64,000 bases of DNA from Cupriavidus sp. D384 (GCF_001652915.1 NZ_BBQI01000064.1:1-64000), one strand, 5' to 3'; counted from the stretch's first letter, positions 43,325 through 52,790 are shown. The notes: generated by a model from the sequence alone, not told the origin. Translations and numbers: made by a program.

Positions 43325-45970
43325 TCAGGCGTTGTCGAGCTGCTTGCGGGCCTGCGTCAGGGTCTGGCGCACCTTGTCGTGGCCGGCCCAGGGGTCGTGG
43401 CGCGCCAGTTCGTCGAGGCGTCCGCCAACGTTGGCAACGGTCCACTGCGCAGCGCCGGTCAGGTCATCCAGTTCGTCCCAGCTGACCGGAATCGATACGC
43501 CGAGGCCGGGCCGGGCCCGCGCCGAAAACGCCGCGGCCGTGGTAGCGCCGACACCGTTGCGCAGGTAATCGATGAAAATCTTGCCAACCCGGTTGCGCGG
43601 ACCGCTCTTTGCTACAAAGCGATCGGGAATGGTCCGGGCCATGTGCGTTACCACGTCCTGCGCGAAATCGCGCACGGCGTCCCACCCGGCACGGGCGGAT
43701 AGCGGCACCACCACGTGCAGCCCCTTGCCGCCGCTGGTCTTCAGGAAGCACTGCAGCGACAGCGCGTCGAGCAACGTCTTGATCAGGCTGGCGGCCTCCT
43801 GGATCTCGCGCCATTTCACGCCCTCGCCGGGGTCGATATCGAAGACGATCTGATCGGGCTTGTCGATGCTGCGCGCCCTGGCGTTCCAGGTGTGGAATTC
43901 CACGACGTTCAGCTGGGCCGCCTCGACGATCGCCGAGGCCGTCGTGATTTCCAGCAGGGGCGGATGGTCCGGCCAGAGCTTGGGGTCCAGGGCCTTGACG
44001 CCTTTCACGTGCAGCGTATCGCCATGGCGCTGGAAGAACTGCTCGCCATCGATGCCCGACGGCGCACGGACCAGCGCCAGCGGCCGCCCGCGCAGGAACG
44101 GCAGCATCAGCCCGGCGGCGTGGGCGTAGTAGCCCACCAGGTCGCCCTTGGTCAGTCCGGTGGACTTGTCGATCACGCGGTCGGCATGGCTGACCACGAC
44201 GTTGCCGATGGCGGCTTTGGCCGGCTTCGTGGCTTTCGTCGCCTTCGTTGGTGTCTTCGCGCTGGCTGTCGCGGCGGCCTTTGCCGCAGGCGCGCGGCTC
44301 TGGGTATCGGGTTTGACAGGCACCTCCAGCGTCACGGCGGCGGCCGGCTTGTCCGTGCGCAGTGCGTGGAACACGGAATGGCGGATGCGGCCTTCGCGGG
44401 TCCAGGCGCCGAACGTCACCTCGGCCACCAGCCTGGGCTTGACCCAGTGGCCCTTGATGCCGCGTGGCAGGGGGTCGAAGGGCGTATCGTCGATGCCCAG
44501 CGGTTCCAGTTGCTTGCGCAGTGCATCGAGCATGGCGGTGTCGAAGCCGGTGCCTACGTTGCCGACGTAGCGCAGCCTGCCCTCGGCATCATGCAGGCCC
44601 AACAGCAGCGACCCCAGCCCGCTGCGGCTGCCCTTGGGGTCGGTGTAGCCGCCAATCACGAATTCCTGCCGGTTCTGGCACTTGAGCTTGATCCACGATG
44701 GCGAGCGCGAACTGACATAGGTGGCGTCCACGCGCTTGCCAATGATGCCTTCGAGCTTCATGCGGCAGGCGGCGTCCAGCATGTCGGCCGGGTCGCCTTC
44801 GAAGTTGTCGCTGAAGCGCAAGCGGCTTGACGCATGTCCGGCCAGCAGGCCGTGCAGCAGGTTGCGTCGTTCGGCCAGCGGCACCGCGCGCAGGTCGTGT
44901 CCGGCGAACCAGGGCAGGTCGAATACATAGAACTGGATCGACTCGGCGTGCGCCGTCTCAAAGGCATTCTGCAGGGCCTGGAAGTCGGTGATGCCGTGCT
45001 TGTCGACCACCACGATCTCGCCGTCGAGCCATCCGTCGGGCCAGCCCAGCGAAGCTATCTCGGCGGCCAGTCCGCGCAGCTTCGACGTCCAGTCGTTGCC
45101 ATTGCGTGTGAACAGCCGCACATCCGCGCCGTCGATACGCGCCACGATGCGGTAGCCATCGAACTTGATCTCGTATTGCCATTGCGTGGAGTCGGCCGGT
45201 GGCTTGTCCACCAGCGTGGCCAGTTGCGGCGCCAGCGCCAGGGGCAGGGCAGCCTTTCTGGCGGCGGCGGGCAGCGGGGGCGCCTTGCCGCCCGCCTTTT
45301 TCGATGTCTTGCGCGCGGTCGTCTTTTGCTCCGCGGTGTTCGATTTCCCGTTGGCGGCCTGCTTCTTCGACGGCTTCCCGGTGCCGGCCAGCACGCTGTC
45401 GGGCATGGCGTCCACCACGTCGAACTCCGATGCCGGCCGCGCATACTCGTCGCGTTCCTTGATCAGCAGCCAGGCGTTGTCGTCGCGGGCCTTTTTTCCG
45501 CCCATGCGCACCAGCGTCCAGTGGCCCTGCAGCTTTTCACCGCGCAGTTCGAATTTCAGCTTGCCGTCCCGATAGCCGGCCTCGGGGTCAGTGTCTGGAA
45601 TCCACTCACCCCGATCCCAGACGATCACCGTGCCCGCCCCGTAGTGACCAGCCGGAATCACGCCTTCGAAACCGGCGTAGTCAAGCGGATGGTCTTCCAC
45701 ATGGACGGCCATGCGCTTGTCCGCCGGATCGTAGCTGGGCCCCTTCGGCACGGCCCAGCTCTTGAGCGTGCCGTCCAGTTCCAGCCGGAAGTCGTAGTGC
45801 AGACGCCGCGCCGCGTGTTTCTGGATGACGAAGGCATGCCCGCCGTTGCCGCTGGCCGCCTTTTTCCTGGCACGCGGGGCGGGCTTGCCGCTGGGCTCTG
45901 GCGTGGCAGCGAAGTCGCGCTTGCGCTGGTATTTGCCGAGCGGGACGTCGGAGGCTGGGGGCTTGGCCAT
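43325..45970 (-). CDS. ligD: Multifunctional ATP-dependent DNA ligase D
   Basis: 881 residues with the three NHEJ activities in PE-ligase-polymerase order. The 3'-phosphoesterase is at 45-195 (HAARRLHYDFRLELDG, HVEDHPLDYAGFEG). The ligase is at 240-560 with nucleotidyl Lys269 in EIKFDGYR and EGIIGKRVD. The primase-like polymerase is at 600-881 (FDIDPGEGVKW, KTSGGKGLHVVVPL). Lys/Ala/Thr-rich linkers separate the domains (200-240 and 555-595). It repairs double-strand breaks with Ku. The order and length match pseudomonad-type LigD. Confidence 0.95.
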   Translation of the reverse strand: MAKPPASDVPLGKYQRKRDFAATPEPSGKPAPRARKKAASGNGGHAFVIQKHAARRLHYDFRLELDGTLKSWAVPKGPSYDPADKRMAVHVEDHPLDYAGFEGVIPAGHYGAGTVIVWDRGEWIPDTDPEAGYRDGKLKFELRGEKLQGHWTLVRMGGKKARDDNAWLLIKERDEYARPASEFDVVDAMPDSVLAGTGKPSKKQAANGKSNTAEQKTTARKTSKKAGGKAPPLPAAARKAALPLALAPQLATLVDKPPADSTQWQYEIKFDGYRIVARIDGADVRLFTRNGNDWTSKLRGLAAEIASLGWPDGWLDGEIVVVDKHGITDFQALQNAFETAHAESIQFYVFDLPWFAGHDLRAVPLAERRNLLHGLLAGHASSRLRFSDNFEGDPADMLDAACRMKLEGIIGKRVDATYVSSRSPSWIKLKCQNRQEFVIGGYTDPKGSRSGLGSLLLGLHDAEGRLRYVGNVGTGFDTAMLDALRKQLEPLGIDDTPFDPLPRGIKGHWVKPRLVAEVTFGAWTREGRIRHSVFHALRTDKPAAAVTLEVPVKPDTQSRAPAAKAAATASAKTPTKATKATKPAKAAIGNVVVSHADRVIDKSTGLTKGDLVGYYAHAAGLMLPFLRGRPLALVRAPSGIDGEQFFQRHGDTLHVKGVKALDPKLWPDHPPLLEITTASAIVEAAQLNVVEFHTWNARARSIDKPDQIVFDIDPGEGVKWREIQEAASLIKTLLDALSLQCFLKTSGGKGLHVVVPLSARAGWDAVRDFAQDVVTHMARTIPDRFVAKSGPRNRVGKIFIDYLRNGVGATTAAAFSARARPGLGVSIPVSWDELDDLTGAAQWTVANVGGRLDELARHDPWAGHDKVRQTLTQARKQLDNA

Positions 45971-46202
45971 GGGCGGAGGTGGGGGAAGTTGCGCAGTGGT
46001 CGTTCCAGCTTATGCAGCGCACGCCGCGTGCGAAAGCGGTAGCCGTCCTACATCGACGGGCGATTTTTCCCGCATTTGTAATTCCTGACCGGCTTTGCTG
46101 CGCCGCACATCCGGCGCGCCGGATTGCCAGGCGCGGGCACGGGATGTGCGACGACAGCGAAGGATTCGACCCAAACCTTTGCATCCAGGCAAGAGAGGCA
46201 AC

Positions 46203-47204
46203 ATGAAGACGCTGAAGAAGATTGGCTCGCAGGTCATCGTGCTGACGGGCGCCACGAGCGGTGTGGGGCTCATCACGGCGCGCAAGGCCGCTGCGCTGGG
46301 CGCCAAGCTGATACTGGTGGCGCGCGGCGAGGATGCCTTGCACAAGCTGGCCGAGGAACTGCGCGAGCACGGGACCGAAGTCATCACCGTCACCGCCGAT
46401 GTCGGCAAGCACGAGGACGTGGCACAGATCGCTCAGTCGGCCATCGAGCGCTTTGGCGGGTTTGATACCTGGATCAACAATGCCGGCGTGACAATCTTTG
46501 GCCGTCACGACGACGTGCCGCTCGAAGACCATCGCCGGCTGTTCGAAACGAACTACTGGGGCGTGGTGCACGGATCGCTGGCGGCCGTGGCGCATCTGCG
46601 GCAGAACGGCGGGGCGATCATCAACATGGGTAGCGAGTCGTGCGACTGTCCGCTGCCGCTGCAGAGCGCCTACGTGGCGTCGCAGCATGCCATCAAGGGG
46701 TTTACCGATACCTTGCGGCTGGAACTGGAGCAGGAGAAGGCGCCGGTGTCGGTCACGCTGATCAAGGCAGCGGGGATGGACACGCCCATCGTCACCCACG
46801 CGAAGAACTTCCTGCATGTCGAGCCGAAGCAGGCGTCGCCGCTGTATGACCCTTCAATGGCAGCGGAGGCCATCCTGTTTGCCGCCGAGCATCCGCGCCG
46901 CGACATGTTCGTGGGTGCCGCCGCCAAGGCGTACTCGGCGGCGGCGTACTATGCGCCGCACACGTTCGATCGTTTCATGCGGCGCTTCATGGGCCGTGCG
47001 CAACAGACCGACATGCCGGCCGGGCCGCGCGACGACAACGCGCTGCATGCGGCGGGCAACAGCCTCGTGGAGCGGGCTGGAGACCGCCGTGCGATGAAAG
47101 TGTGTCCGTACACGGCTTCGACCCGCCATCCGATACTGACCACCGCGCTGGTGGTGGGCGCCTCGGCAGCCATGGCGGCGCTGATGCGCCACCGGCGCGG
47201 CTAG
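46203..47204 (+). CDS. Short-chain dehydrogenase-like protein with YxxxQ in place of YxxxK
   Basis: 333 residues from MKTLKKIGSQVIVLTG; AAGAGAGG precedes the ATG. The NAD(P) motif TGATSGVGLITARKAA, NNAGVTIFG and the helix-4 region are intact. The catalytic segment reads QSAYVASQHAIKG, so the Lys of YxxxK is Gln. The C-terminal 110 residues include a weak hydrophobic segment (PILTTALVVGASAAMAALM), suggesting membrane association. Family members of this length are common in soil proteobacteria with unknown substrates. The missing Lys may mean low or altered catalysis. Confidence 0.8.
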   Translation: MKTLKKIGSQVIVLTGATSGVGLITARKAAALGAKLILVARGEDALHKLAEELREHGTEVITVTADVGKHEDVAQIAQSAIERFGGFDTWINNAGVTIFGRHDDVPLEDHRRLFETNYWGVVHGSLAAVAHLRQNGGAIINMGSESCDCPLPLQSAYVASQHAIKGFTDTLRLELEQEKAPVSVTLIKAAGMDTPIVTHAKNFLHVEPKQASPLYDPSMAAEAILFAAEHPRRDMFVGAAAKAYSAAAYYAPHTFDRFMRRFMGRAQQTDMPAGPRDDNALHAAGNSLVERAGDRRAMKVCPYTASTRHPILTTALVVGASAAMAALMRHRRG

Positions 47205-47241
47205 GCAGGGCGGCCGCCGGGCAAGGCGGGAGACGGCGCCG

Positions 47242-48036
47242 TCAGATGATCGAATCGACCACCCCGCCATCGACGCGCAGGGCCGCGCCTGTGGTGGCAG
47301 ACGCCTGCTTGGAGCATGCGTAGACGATCATGTTTGCCACCTCGTCGACACTGGCTGCACGCTGGATCAGCGACGTGCTGCGATGCGCCTTGACGAAATC
47401 GGAGGCCACCTCTTCGGCCGGCTTGCCGGTCTTCGCGATTTCATCCTTGAGCATGGCTTCCACGCCCTCGGACAGCGTGGGGCCGGGCAGCACCGAGTTG
47501 ACCGTCACGCCAGTACCGGCCAGCCGCTTTGCCAGGCCGCGCGATACCGCCAGCTGCGCCGTCTTGGAGAACCCGTAGTGGATCATTTCCACGGGAATGT
47601 TGATGCCGGACTCCGACGCCACGAACACGATGCGCCCCCATTTGCGCTGGACCATGCCCGGCGCGTAGGCGCGCGACAGCCGCACGCCGGTCAGCACATT
47701 GACCTCGAAGAAGCGCGACCATTCGCTGTCCGGGATCTCGAAGAAGTCCTGCGGCTGGAAGATGCCGAGGTTGTTCACCAGGATATCGACGTCGGGATGA
47801 GCCTTGACCAGCGTGTCGCTGATGGCGGCATCGACCAGGTCGCCGGCAAAGCCCACGGCATCGGCGCCAGGTACGGCCGCCTGCAGCGCGGCGATGGCCT
47901 TGTCCACGCTGCCCTGGCTGCGGCCGTTGAGAATCACGCGTGCGCCGGATCCGGCCAGGCCGCGCGCGGTGGCAAAGCCGATGCCGGCGGTGGATCCGGT
48001 TACCAGGGCGGTCTTGCCCGACAGGTCGATCTTCAT
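47242..48036 (-). CDS. Short-chain dehydrogenase/reductase
   Basis: 264 residues from MKIDLSGKTALVTGSTAGIGFATARGLAGSG. Catalytic residues are intact (VFVASESGIN, Y-G-F-S-K in MIHYGFSKTAQLAVSRGLA). The C-terminus has the usual ATTGAALRVDGGVVDSII. An insertion between the catalytic Lys and the C-terminus (MLKDEIAKTGKPAEEVASDFVKAHRSTSLIQRA) marks a distinct subgroup. The gene is convergent with the preceding SDR and is transcribed from its own promoter downstream of a terminator. Confidence 0.85.
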   Translation of the reverse strand: MKIDLSGKTALVTGSTAGIGFATARGLAGSGARVILNGRSQGSVDKAIAALQAAVPGADAVGFAGDLVDAAISDTLVKAHPDVDILVNNLGIFQPQDFFEIPDSEWSRFFEVNVLTGVRLSRAYAPGMVQRKWGRIVFVASESGINIPVEMIHYGFSKTAQLAVSRGLAKRLAGTGVTVNSVLPGPTLSEGVEAMLKDEIAKTGKPAEEVASDFVKAHRSTSLIQRAASVDEVANMIVYACSKQASATTGAALRVDGGVVDSII

Positions 48037-48133
48037 GTGAACTCCAGGGGTGGGTTGGCCCGTCAAGTGTATGAGGCCGTTGGCAATGTGCAAGTCTGGA
48101 TTGCGGAACGCAGCGTTCCGGCCGTGCATTGCC

Positions 48134-48171
48134 CAAAAAAATGCAAAAAGGCCGCAATTGCTTGCGGCCTT
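48134..48171 (-). terminator. Intrinsic terminator of the oxalate/formate antiporter operon
   Basis: On the minus strand the arms AAGGCCGCAA and TTGCGGCCTT enclose GCAA, and are followed by TTTTTGCATTTTTTT. It stands about 28 bases past the small-subunit stop. Confidence 0.9.
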
Positions 48172-48198
48172 CGGTGCGTGCCCGGAGCGGGCTGGCGC

Positions 48199-48330
48199 TT
48201 AGTGGAACAGCTTCATCGCCTGGGTGATGGTGTTCGACACACCCCACACCAGCGGTACCAGCACATAGAGCCAGAAAACGGCCAGCAGGCCCTTGTTGGT
48301 CGATTGTGCGTTGAGGTTCTGGTTTTCCAT
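48199..48330 (-). CDS. MFS transporter small subunit
   Basis: 43 residues (MENQNLNAQSTNKGLLAVFW, ending QAMKLFH) with one transmembrane helix (GLLAVFWLYVLVPLVWGVSNTI). AGGAG lies 8 bases before the ATG at 48330; a second ATG two codons earlier is too close to it. It starts 16 bases after the stop of the OFA-type antiporter. Small proteins of this type are known companions of oxalate/formate antiporters in Burkholderiales. A structural or stabilising role is likely. Confidence 0.8.
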   Translation of the reverse strand: MENQNLNAQSTNKGLLAVFWLYVLVPLVWGVSNTITQAMKLFH

Positions 48331-48345
48331 TTGCATGACTCCTGA

Positions 48346-49773
48346 TCAGTGGGCCGCGCCGGCGCTGGCGCCCAGCTTGGCCACGTCGGCATCGCTCATG
48401 TGGTGCTTGGCATTGACGCGCGACACCAGCAGGTTGCAGATGAAGCCCACGACCAGCAGGCCGGCCATGATGTGCAGCGTCATGGCGTAGGCGTCGGCGC
48501 CGGTCACGCCGTGTGCCACCTGGTATTCGCGGATGTAGTTCACCAGCACCGGGCCGGCGATGCCTGCGGCGGCCCAGGCGGTCAGCAGACGGCCGTGGAT
48601 GCCGCCCACGAAGGCGGTACCGAACATGTCGGCCAGGTAGGCCGGGATGGTGGCGAAGCCGCCGCCGTACATCGACATGATCACGCAGTAGCCCAGCACG
48701 AACAGCGCGATATTGCCGCTGGCGCCCAGTTGCGGCACCAGCCAGTACAGCACGGCGCCCAGCGCGAAGAACACGAAGTAGGTGTTCTTGCGGCCGATCC
48801 AGTCCGACGACGACGCCCAGAAGAAGCGGCCACCCATGTTGAACAGCGACAGCAGGCCCACGAAGCCGGCGGCGGCCGCCGCGCTCACGCTGCCCTTGAA
48901 GCTTTCCTGGATCAGCAGCGACGCCTGGCCGAGCACGCCGATACCGGCCGTCACGTTCAGGAACAGCACCAGCCACAGCAGGTAGAACTGCGGGGTCTTC
49001 AGCGCTTCGTCGATATGCACGTGGTTACGCGTGATCATCTTGTTTTCGACCACCGGCGGGGTCCAGCCTTCCGGCTTCCAGCCGGGCGGCGGGACGCGGA
49101 TGGCCAGCGAGCCGATGGTCATCGAGATGAAGTAGCCCACGCCCATGACCAGGAAGGTCTGGGTCACGCCAACCGAAGTGGCGCTCTTGAAGTAGTTCAT
49201 CAGCGCCACGGACAGCGGCGCGGCGATCATCGCGCCGCCGCCGAAGCCCATGATGGCCATGCCGGTTGCCATGCCGCGGCGATCCGGGAACCAGCGGATC
49301 AGCGTCGACACCGGCGACACATAGCCCAGGCCAAGCCCGATGCCGCCCAGCACACCGTAGCCCAGGTAGAGCAGGACGATCTGGTGCGTGTAGACGCCCA
49401 GCGCGGAAATCAGGAAACCGCCACCGAAGCAGCAGGCCGCCGTGAACATCGTGCGGCGCGGGCCGACGCGTTCCAGCCATTTGCCGGCAAATGCCGCCGA
49501 AATGCCCAGGAAGAAAATCGCCAGCGAGAAAATCCAGCCCAGCGTGGTCAGCTTCCAGTCGTCAGCCACGGATTCGGTAATGCCGATCACCTTGGAAAGG
49601 GGGGCATTGAATACCGAGAATGCATAGGCCTGGCCGATGCAGAGATGCACCGCAAGCGCGGCCGGCGGCACCATCCAGCGGGAAAATCCCGGTTTGGCGT
49701 AGGTCGCTTCTTTCGAGAAGAACGGCGCCGACCCGTGGGACGGCATGCCACCTTCATTCATAACACTGCTCAT
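48346..49773 (-). CDS. Oxalate/formate antiporter-family MFS transporter
   Basis: 475 residues and 12 predicted helices (OFA family). GGAGAACATCC precedes the ATG. The N-terminal half has LAVHLCIGQAYAFSVFNAPL and GKWLERVGPRRTM; the periplasmic/cytoplasmic pattern (LIRWFPDRRGMATGMAIMGFGGGAM) is typical of OFA. The substrate is likely a dicarboxylate or a monocarboxylate such as oxalate, formate or lactate. It forms an operon with a 43-residue small subunit. Confidence 0.87.
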   Translation of the reverse strand: MSSVMNEGGMPSHGSAPFFSKEATYAKPGFSRWMVPPAALAVHLCIGQAYAFSVFNAPLSKVIGITESVADDWKLTTLGWIFSLAIFFLGISAAFAGKWLERVGPRRTMFTAACCFGGGFLISALGVYTHQIVLLYLGYGVLGGIGLGLGYVSPVSTLIRWFPDRRGMATGMAIMGFGGGAMIAAPLSVALMNYFKSATSVGVTQTFLVMGVGYFISMTIGSLAIRVPPPGWKPEGWTPPVVENKMITRNHVHIDEALKTPQFYLLWLVLFLNVTAGIGVLGQASLLIQESFKGSVSAAAAAGFVGLLSLFNMGGRFFWASSSDWIGRKNTYFVFFALGAVLYWLVPQLGASGNIALFVLGYCVIMSMYGGGFATIPAYLADMFGTAFVGGIHGRLLTAWAAAGIAGPVLVNYIREYQVAHGVTGADAYAMTLHIMAGLLVVGFICNLLVSRVNAKHHMSDADVAKLGASAGAAH

Positions 49774-50091
49774 TGGATGTTCTCCAGTCGTGGATCCTCG
49801 GTAATCCGTCCGTGCAGTCTGGCGCGTCCGCCGGGTCTGGCTGGCCCGTCGGTTGACCCCGTCACACCCTTGGCGCGGATTACCTCCAGAGGTTGTCGCC
49901 GTGCCGGGCTTTCAGAGACGTTTTGGCCCGGGAATGGCGACGGTTGCTACGGGTTGCTACAAAACAGATAAACGGAACCGGCCGCGCGGACGCGCGGCGG
50001 CATGACCCGGAGGGGCCAGGAACGAGGGCGGCTGGAGACGACTGGTGCGTCCCGTCATGGAATGGATCATTGTTTTTCCGGCTGGGGCGAA

Positions 50092-50119
50092 CAATATATG
50101 CACGAATTTGCATATATTG
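50092..50119. promoter_or_regulatory. Perfect inverted repeat CAATATATGC-N8-GCATATATTG
   Basis: 10-bp arms with an 8-base spacer form a 28-bp AT-rich dyad without a T run. It stands about 320 bases before the antiporter start and 620 before phoX. It resembles an operator of a GntR- or LysR-type regulator. Ownership is unclear. Confidence 0.5.
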
Positions 50120-50504
50120 CCGTGGAAAATATTATGCGCAGAACCTTAGCCGTCCGGATTGATCACTTCAATAGGCTAAAGATGACATATTCCCCGGATA
50201 CCTGAATTTCTGGTGCTCATGAGTAAAAATTCGAAGCAGCATCCTGTATCCGTTTGATTTTCACCACACTCGGGAAGCCATTGAACCGCGGGTTCCGAGC
50301 CTGTCGCCTGACTGCCGGGGCAAACATCAGCCATGAATTTGCCTGGTCGTATGTAAAGACACGTTGTCATGAAACCGACACCGTTGATCACTACGATGCG
50401 GTCCCGTGGCGGTTTTCCTCTGCCATGAAAGGACAAGCCGGTCGAACCAGAAATGGGGTGCAACGGGCGACATAGTGGGTGTCGTGCGGACCGGCGAATT
50501 GACG

Positions 50505-50539
50505 CGCTGCGGCCAGATCCTGGCTGCGGCGTTTTTTTT
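50505..50539 (+). terminator. Strong intrinsic terminator with no gene upstream
   Basis: CGCTGCGGCCAG and CTGGCTGCGGCG pair through 12 positions (two G-U) around ATC, followed by eight T. It lies 200 bases before the phoX ATG. It must end some plus-strand transcript, either a small RNA or a leader subject to attenuation. Confidence 0.75.
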
Positions 50540-50739
50540 GCCCGCGATTTTTACCGGTGCACGGGCGGACAGGCAACCGTGTGTTGGATGTATGACGCAT
50601 TCACGTTGGGTTCAACTTGTTGTCATAAACGCTCAATAGGATGCGTCCCGGTGCGGCCTTGTGCCGCCGGCCTCACAAGGACGAATGGCCTGCCAATGGC
50701 AAGGGCGCGTTCGATAACAACCAGACGGGAAACAAACAG

Positions 50740-52731
50740 ATGTTCGAAAAACCTGACGCTTCGCGCCGCAAGGCCCTGAAACTCCTGGCCGGCGCGCCGA
50801 TGCTGCCGCTTGGCCTGGCTTCCACCTCGTTGCTGGCTGGCTGCGGCGGCGGCGACGATGCACCGGCGGCCGTGACGCCGGGCGGCACGACGCCGCCGGG
50901 TACCGTCACGCCGAGCTTCGTGTCGGCCGAGTTCACGGCCATGCCGGCGCCTTCGCTGAGCAACCCGGCAGCCATGGCTACGACCACGGTCGGCTCCAGC
51001 CTGACGGTGAAGCTGAGCGACGGCACCAGCCAGACGTACAAGCTGGCCTACCAGCCGTTCTTCATGACCGGCGACATGGTGCCGGACGGCAACGGTGGCC
51101 AGATCCTGGCCGGCGGCTACTTCAATATCAACAACAACCCGATCCTCGACCCGTCGTCGACGGCCACCAACAAGCAGTTCTTCTCCGATTCGCCGGATGG
51201 CACGTCGCTGCTGAAGATCGAAGGCGCCAAGGTTGCCGGCGTGAAGGGCAACACGGTTTTCGCCGTGGTGCAGTTCGAATACACGACGTGGGACCAGGCC
51301 AAGCTCAAGGACATGTACGGCCGCCTGCCGTCGCCGATCGCCGTGCTGACGCTGGACCAGGACCCGGCCACGGGCAAGCTGTCGCTGGTGAAGTACCACA
51401 ACGTGGACACGTCGAGCGCCAACGGCCTGTGGATCACCTGTGGCGCCAGCCTGTCGCCGTGGAACACCCACCTGTCGAGCGAAGAGTACGAGCCGGACGC
51501 ACGCACCGCTGCAACGAACCAGCAGTGCATCGACTACGCGCTGAACCTGTACGGCACCTCGACGATCGCGTTCAACCCGTACCTGTACGGCCACCTGCCG
51601 GAAGTGACGGTCAACGCCGACGGCACGGGCTCGATCAGGAAGCACTACTGCGTGGGCCGCATCTCGCACGAGCTGGTGCAGGTGATGCCTGACAACCGCA
51701 CCGTGCTGATGGGCGACGACGCCACCAACAGCGGCCTGTTCGTGTTCGTGGCGGACAAGGAAAAGGACCTGTCGGCCGGTACGCTCTACGTGGCCAAGGT
51801 GGGTGCAGGCTTCTCGGTGGACCCGGCCGCAGCCGGCGCCGACCTGACGTGGATCAAGCTGGGCCACGCCACGAGCGCGCAGGTGGAAGCCTGGGCCAAG
51901 TCGCACACGTTCGCCGACATCATGGACTACTCGGCCACCGATCCGTCCGATACGACGTACACGAAGATCATGCTCAGCGGTGCGGCGCAGTGGGTCCGCG
52001 TCAAGGCCGGCAAGGAACTGGTCGCCGCGTTCCTGGAAACCCACCGCTACGCGGCCCTGATGGGCGGCAGCATGGGCTTCACCAAGATGGAAGGCACGAC
52101 GGTCAACATCAAGGACAAGATCGCCTACTCCGCGCTGCAGAACATCGTGGACTCGATGGTGACCAACAACACGGCCAAGGGCTGGTACGCCGAAAGCGGT
52201 ATCAGCGTGCCTGCCGCGATCAACTCGGGCGGCGTGCTGCAGCACAAGCTGGCCGGCGGGCAGAAGGACACCGCTGGCGCGGCCATCAACAGCGAATGGA
52301 TGCCGGTGCATACCCAGGCGCTGATCGTCGGCAAGGACATCACCGCTGACGCGCTGGGCAACACGTCGGATCCGGAAACCATCGGCAACCCGGACAACCT
52401 GAAGTTCTCGGAAAAGCTGCGCACGCTGTTTATCGGCGAGGACAGCAGCCGCCACACCAACAACTTCCTGTGGGCGTACAACATCGACACGAAGAAGCTG
52501 TCGCGTCTGATGTCTGTGCCGGCCGGTGCCGAATCGACGGGCCTGCACGCCGTTGACGAGATCAACGGCTGGACCTACATCATGAGCAACTTCCAGCATG
52601 CTGGTGACGGCATCAAGACGCAGGTCAAGACGCAGGTTGAGCCGCTGGTGTTTGCCAACTACAAGAACGGCCTGGGCGCCTCGGTCGGTTACCTGACCGC
52701 CGACGCCACGAGCGTGAAGCTGGGCAAGTAA
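50740..52731 (+). CDS. phoX: PhoX-family alkaline phosphatase, Tat-exported lipoprotein
   Basis: 663 residues. The leader has the Tat motif DASRRKALKLLAG followed by a lipobox (STSLLAGC, Cys35), so the folded enzyme is exported and lipid-anchored. The mature part is a DUF839/PhoX propeller with NGLWITCGASLSPWNTHLSSEEY near residue 227 and IAFNPYLYGHLPEVTV. PhoX enzymes are Ca/Fe-dependent monoesterases that release phosphate. Very even codon use suggests high expression. A possible half Pho-box (TTGTCATAAA at 50621) is the only regulatory hint. Confidence 0.87.
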   Translation: MFEKPDASRRKALKLLAGAPMLPLGLASTSLLAGCGGGDDAPAAVTPGGTTPPGTVTPSFVSAEFTAMPAPSLSNPAAMATTTVGSSLTVKLSDGTSQTYKLAYQPFFMTGDMVPDGNGGQILAGGYFNINNNPILDPSSTATNKQFFSDSPDGTSLLKIEGAKVAGVKGNTVFAVVQFEYTTWDQAKLKDMYGRLPSPIAVLTLDQDPATGKLSLVKYHNVDTSSANGLWITCGASLSPWNTHLSSEEYEPDARTAATNQQCIDYALNLYGTSTIAFNPYLYGHLPEVTVNADGTGSIRKHYCVGRISHELVQVMPDNRTVLMGDDATNSGLFVFVADKEKDLSAGTLYVAKVGAGFSVDPAAAGADLTWIKLGHATSAQVEAWAKSHTFADIMDYSATDPSDTTYTKIMLSGAAQWVRVKAGKELVAAFLETHRYAALMGGSMGFTKMEGTTVNIKDKIAYSALQNIVDSMVTNNTAKGWYAESGISVPAAINSGGVLQHKLAGGQKDTAGAAINSEWMPVHTQALIVGKDITADALGNTSDPETIGNPDNLKFSEKLRTLFIGEDSSRHTNNFLWAYNIDTKKLSRLMSVPAGAESTGLHAVDEINGWTYIMSNFQHAGDGIKTQVKTQVEPLVFANYKNGLGASVGYLTADATSVKLGK

Positions 52732-52756
52732 GACTGGCAGCCGTCAGTCCTGAAGG

Positions 52757-52790
52757 CGCCGCGGGCCAACCGGTCTGCGGCGTTTTTTTT
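52757..52790 (+). terminator. Intrinsic terminator after phoX
   Basis: Arms CGCCGC and GCGGCG with a 14-base loop are followed by eight T, beginning 26 bases after the phoX stop. Confidence 0.85.

Larger units (their letters stand above)
49774..50739. other. Long gap upstream of phoX and the OFA antiporter
   Basis: 966 bases without a credible protein gene. It contains the tandem GGTTGCTACG/GGTTGCTACA at 49941-49960, a perfect inverted repeat (50092-50119), and a strong plus-strand terminator (50505-50539) with no gene in front of it. Base composition is lower in GC than the flanks between 50050 and 50450. Candidate frames (49893-50162, 50254-50475) lack ribosome sites and family features. 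Confidence 0.65.

Noticed and set aside
47441-48976. Minus-strand frame of 511 residues
   Set aside because: It spans two genes and a terminator in a different frame from both.
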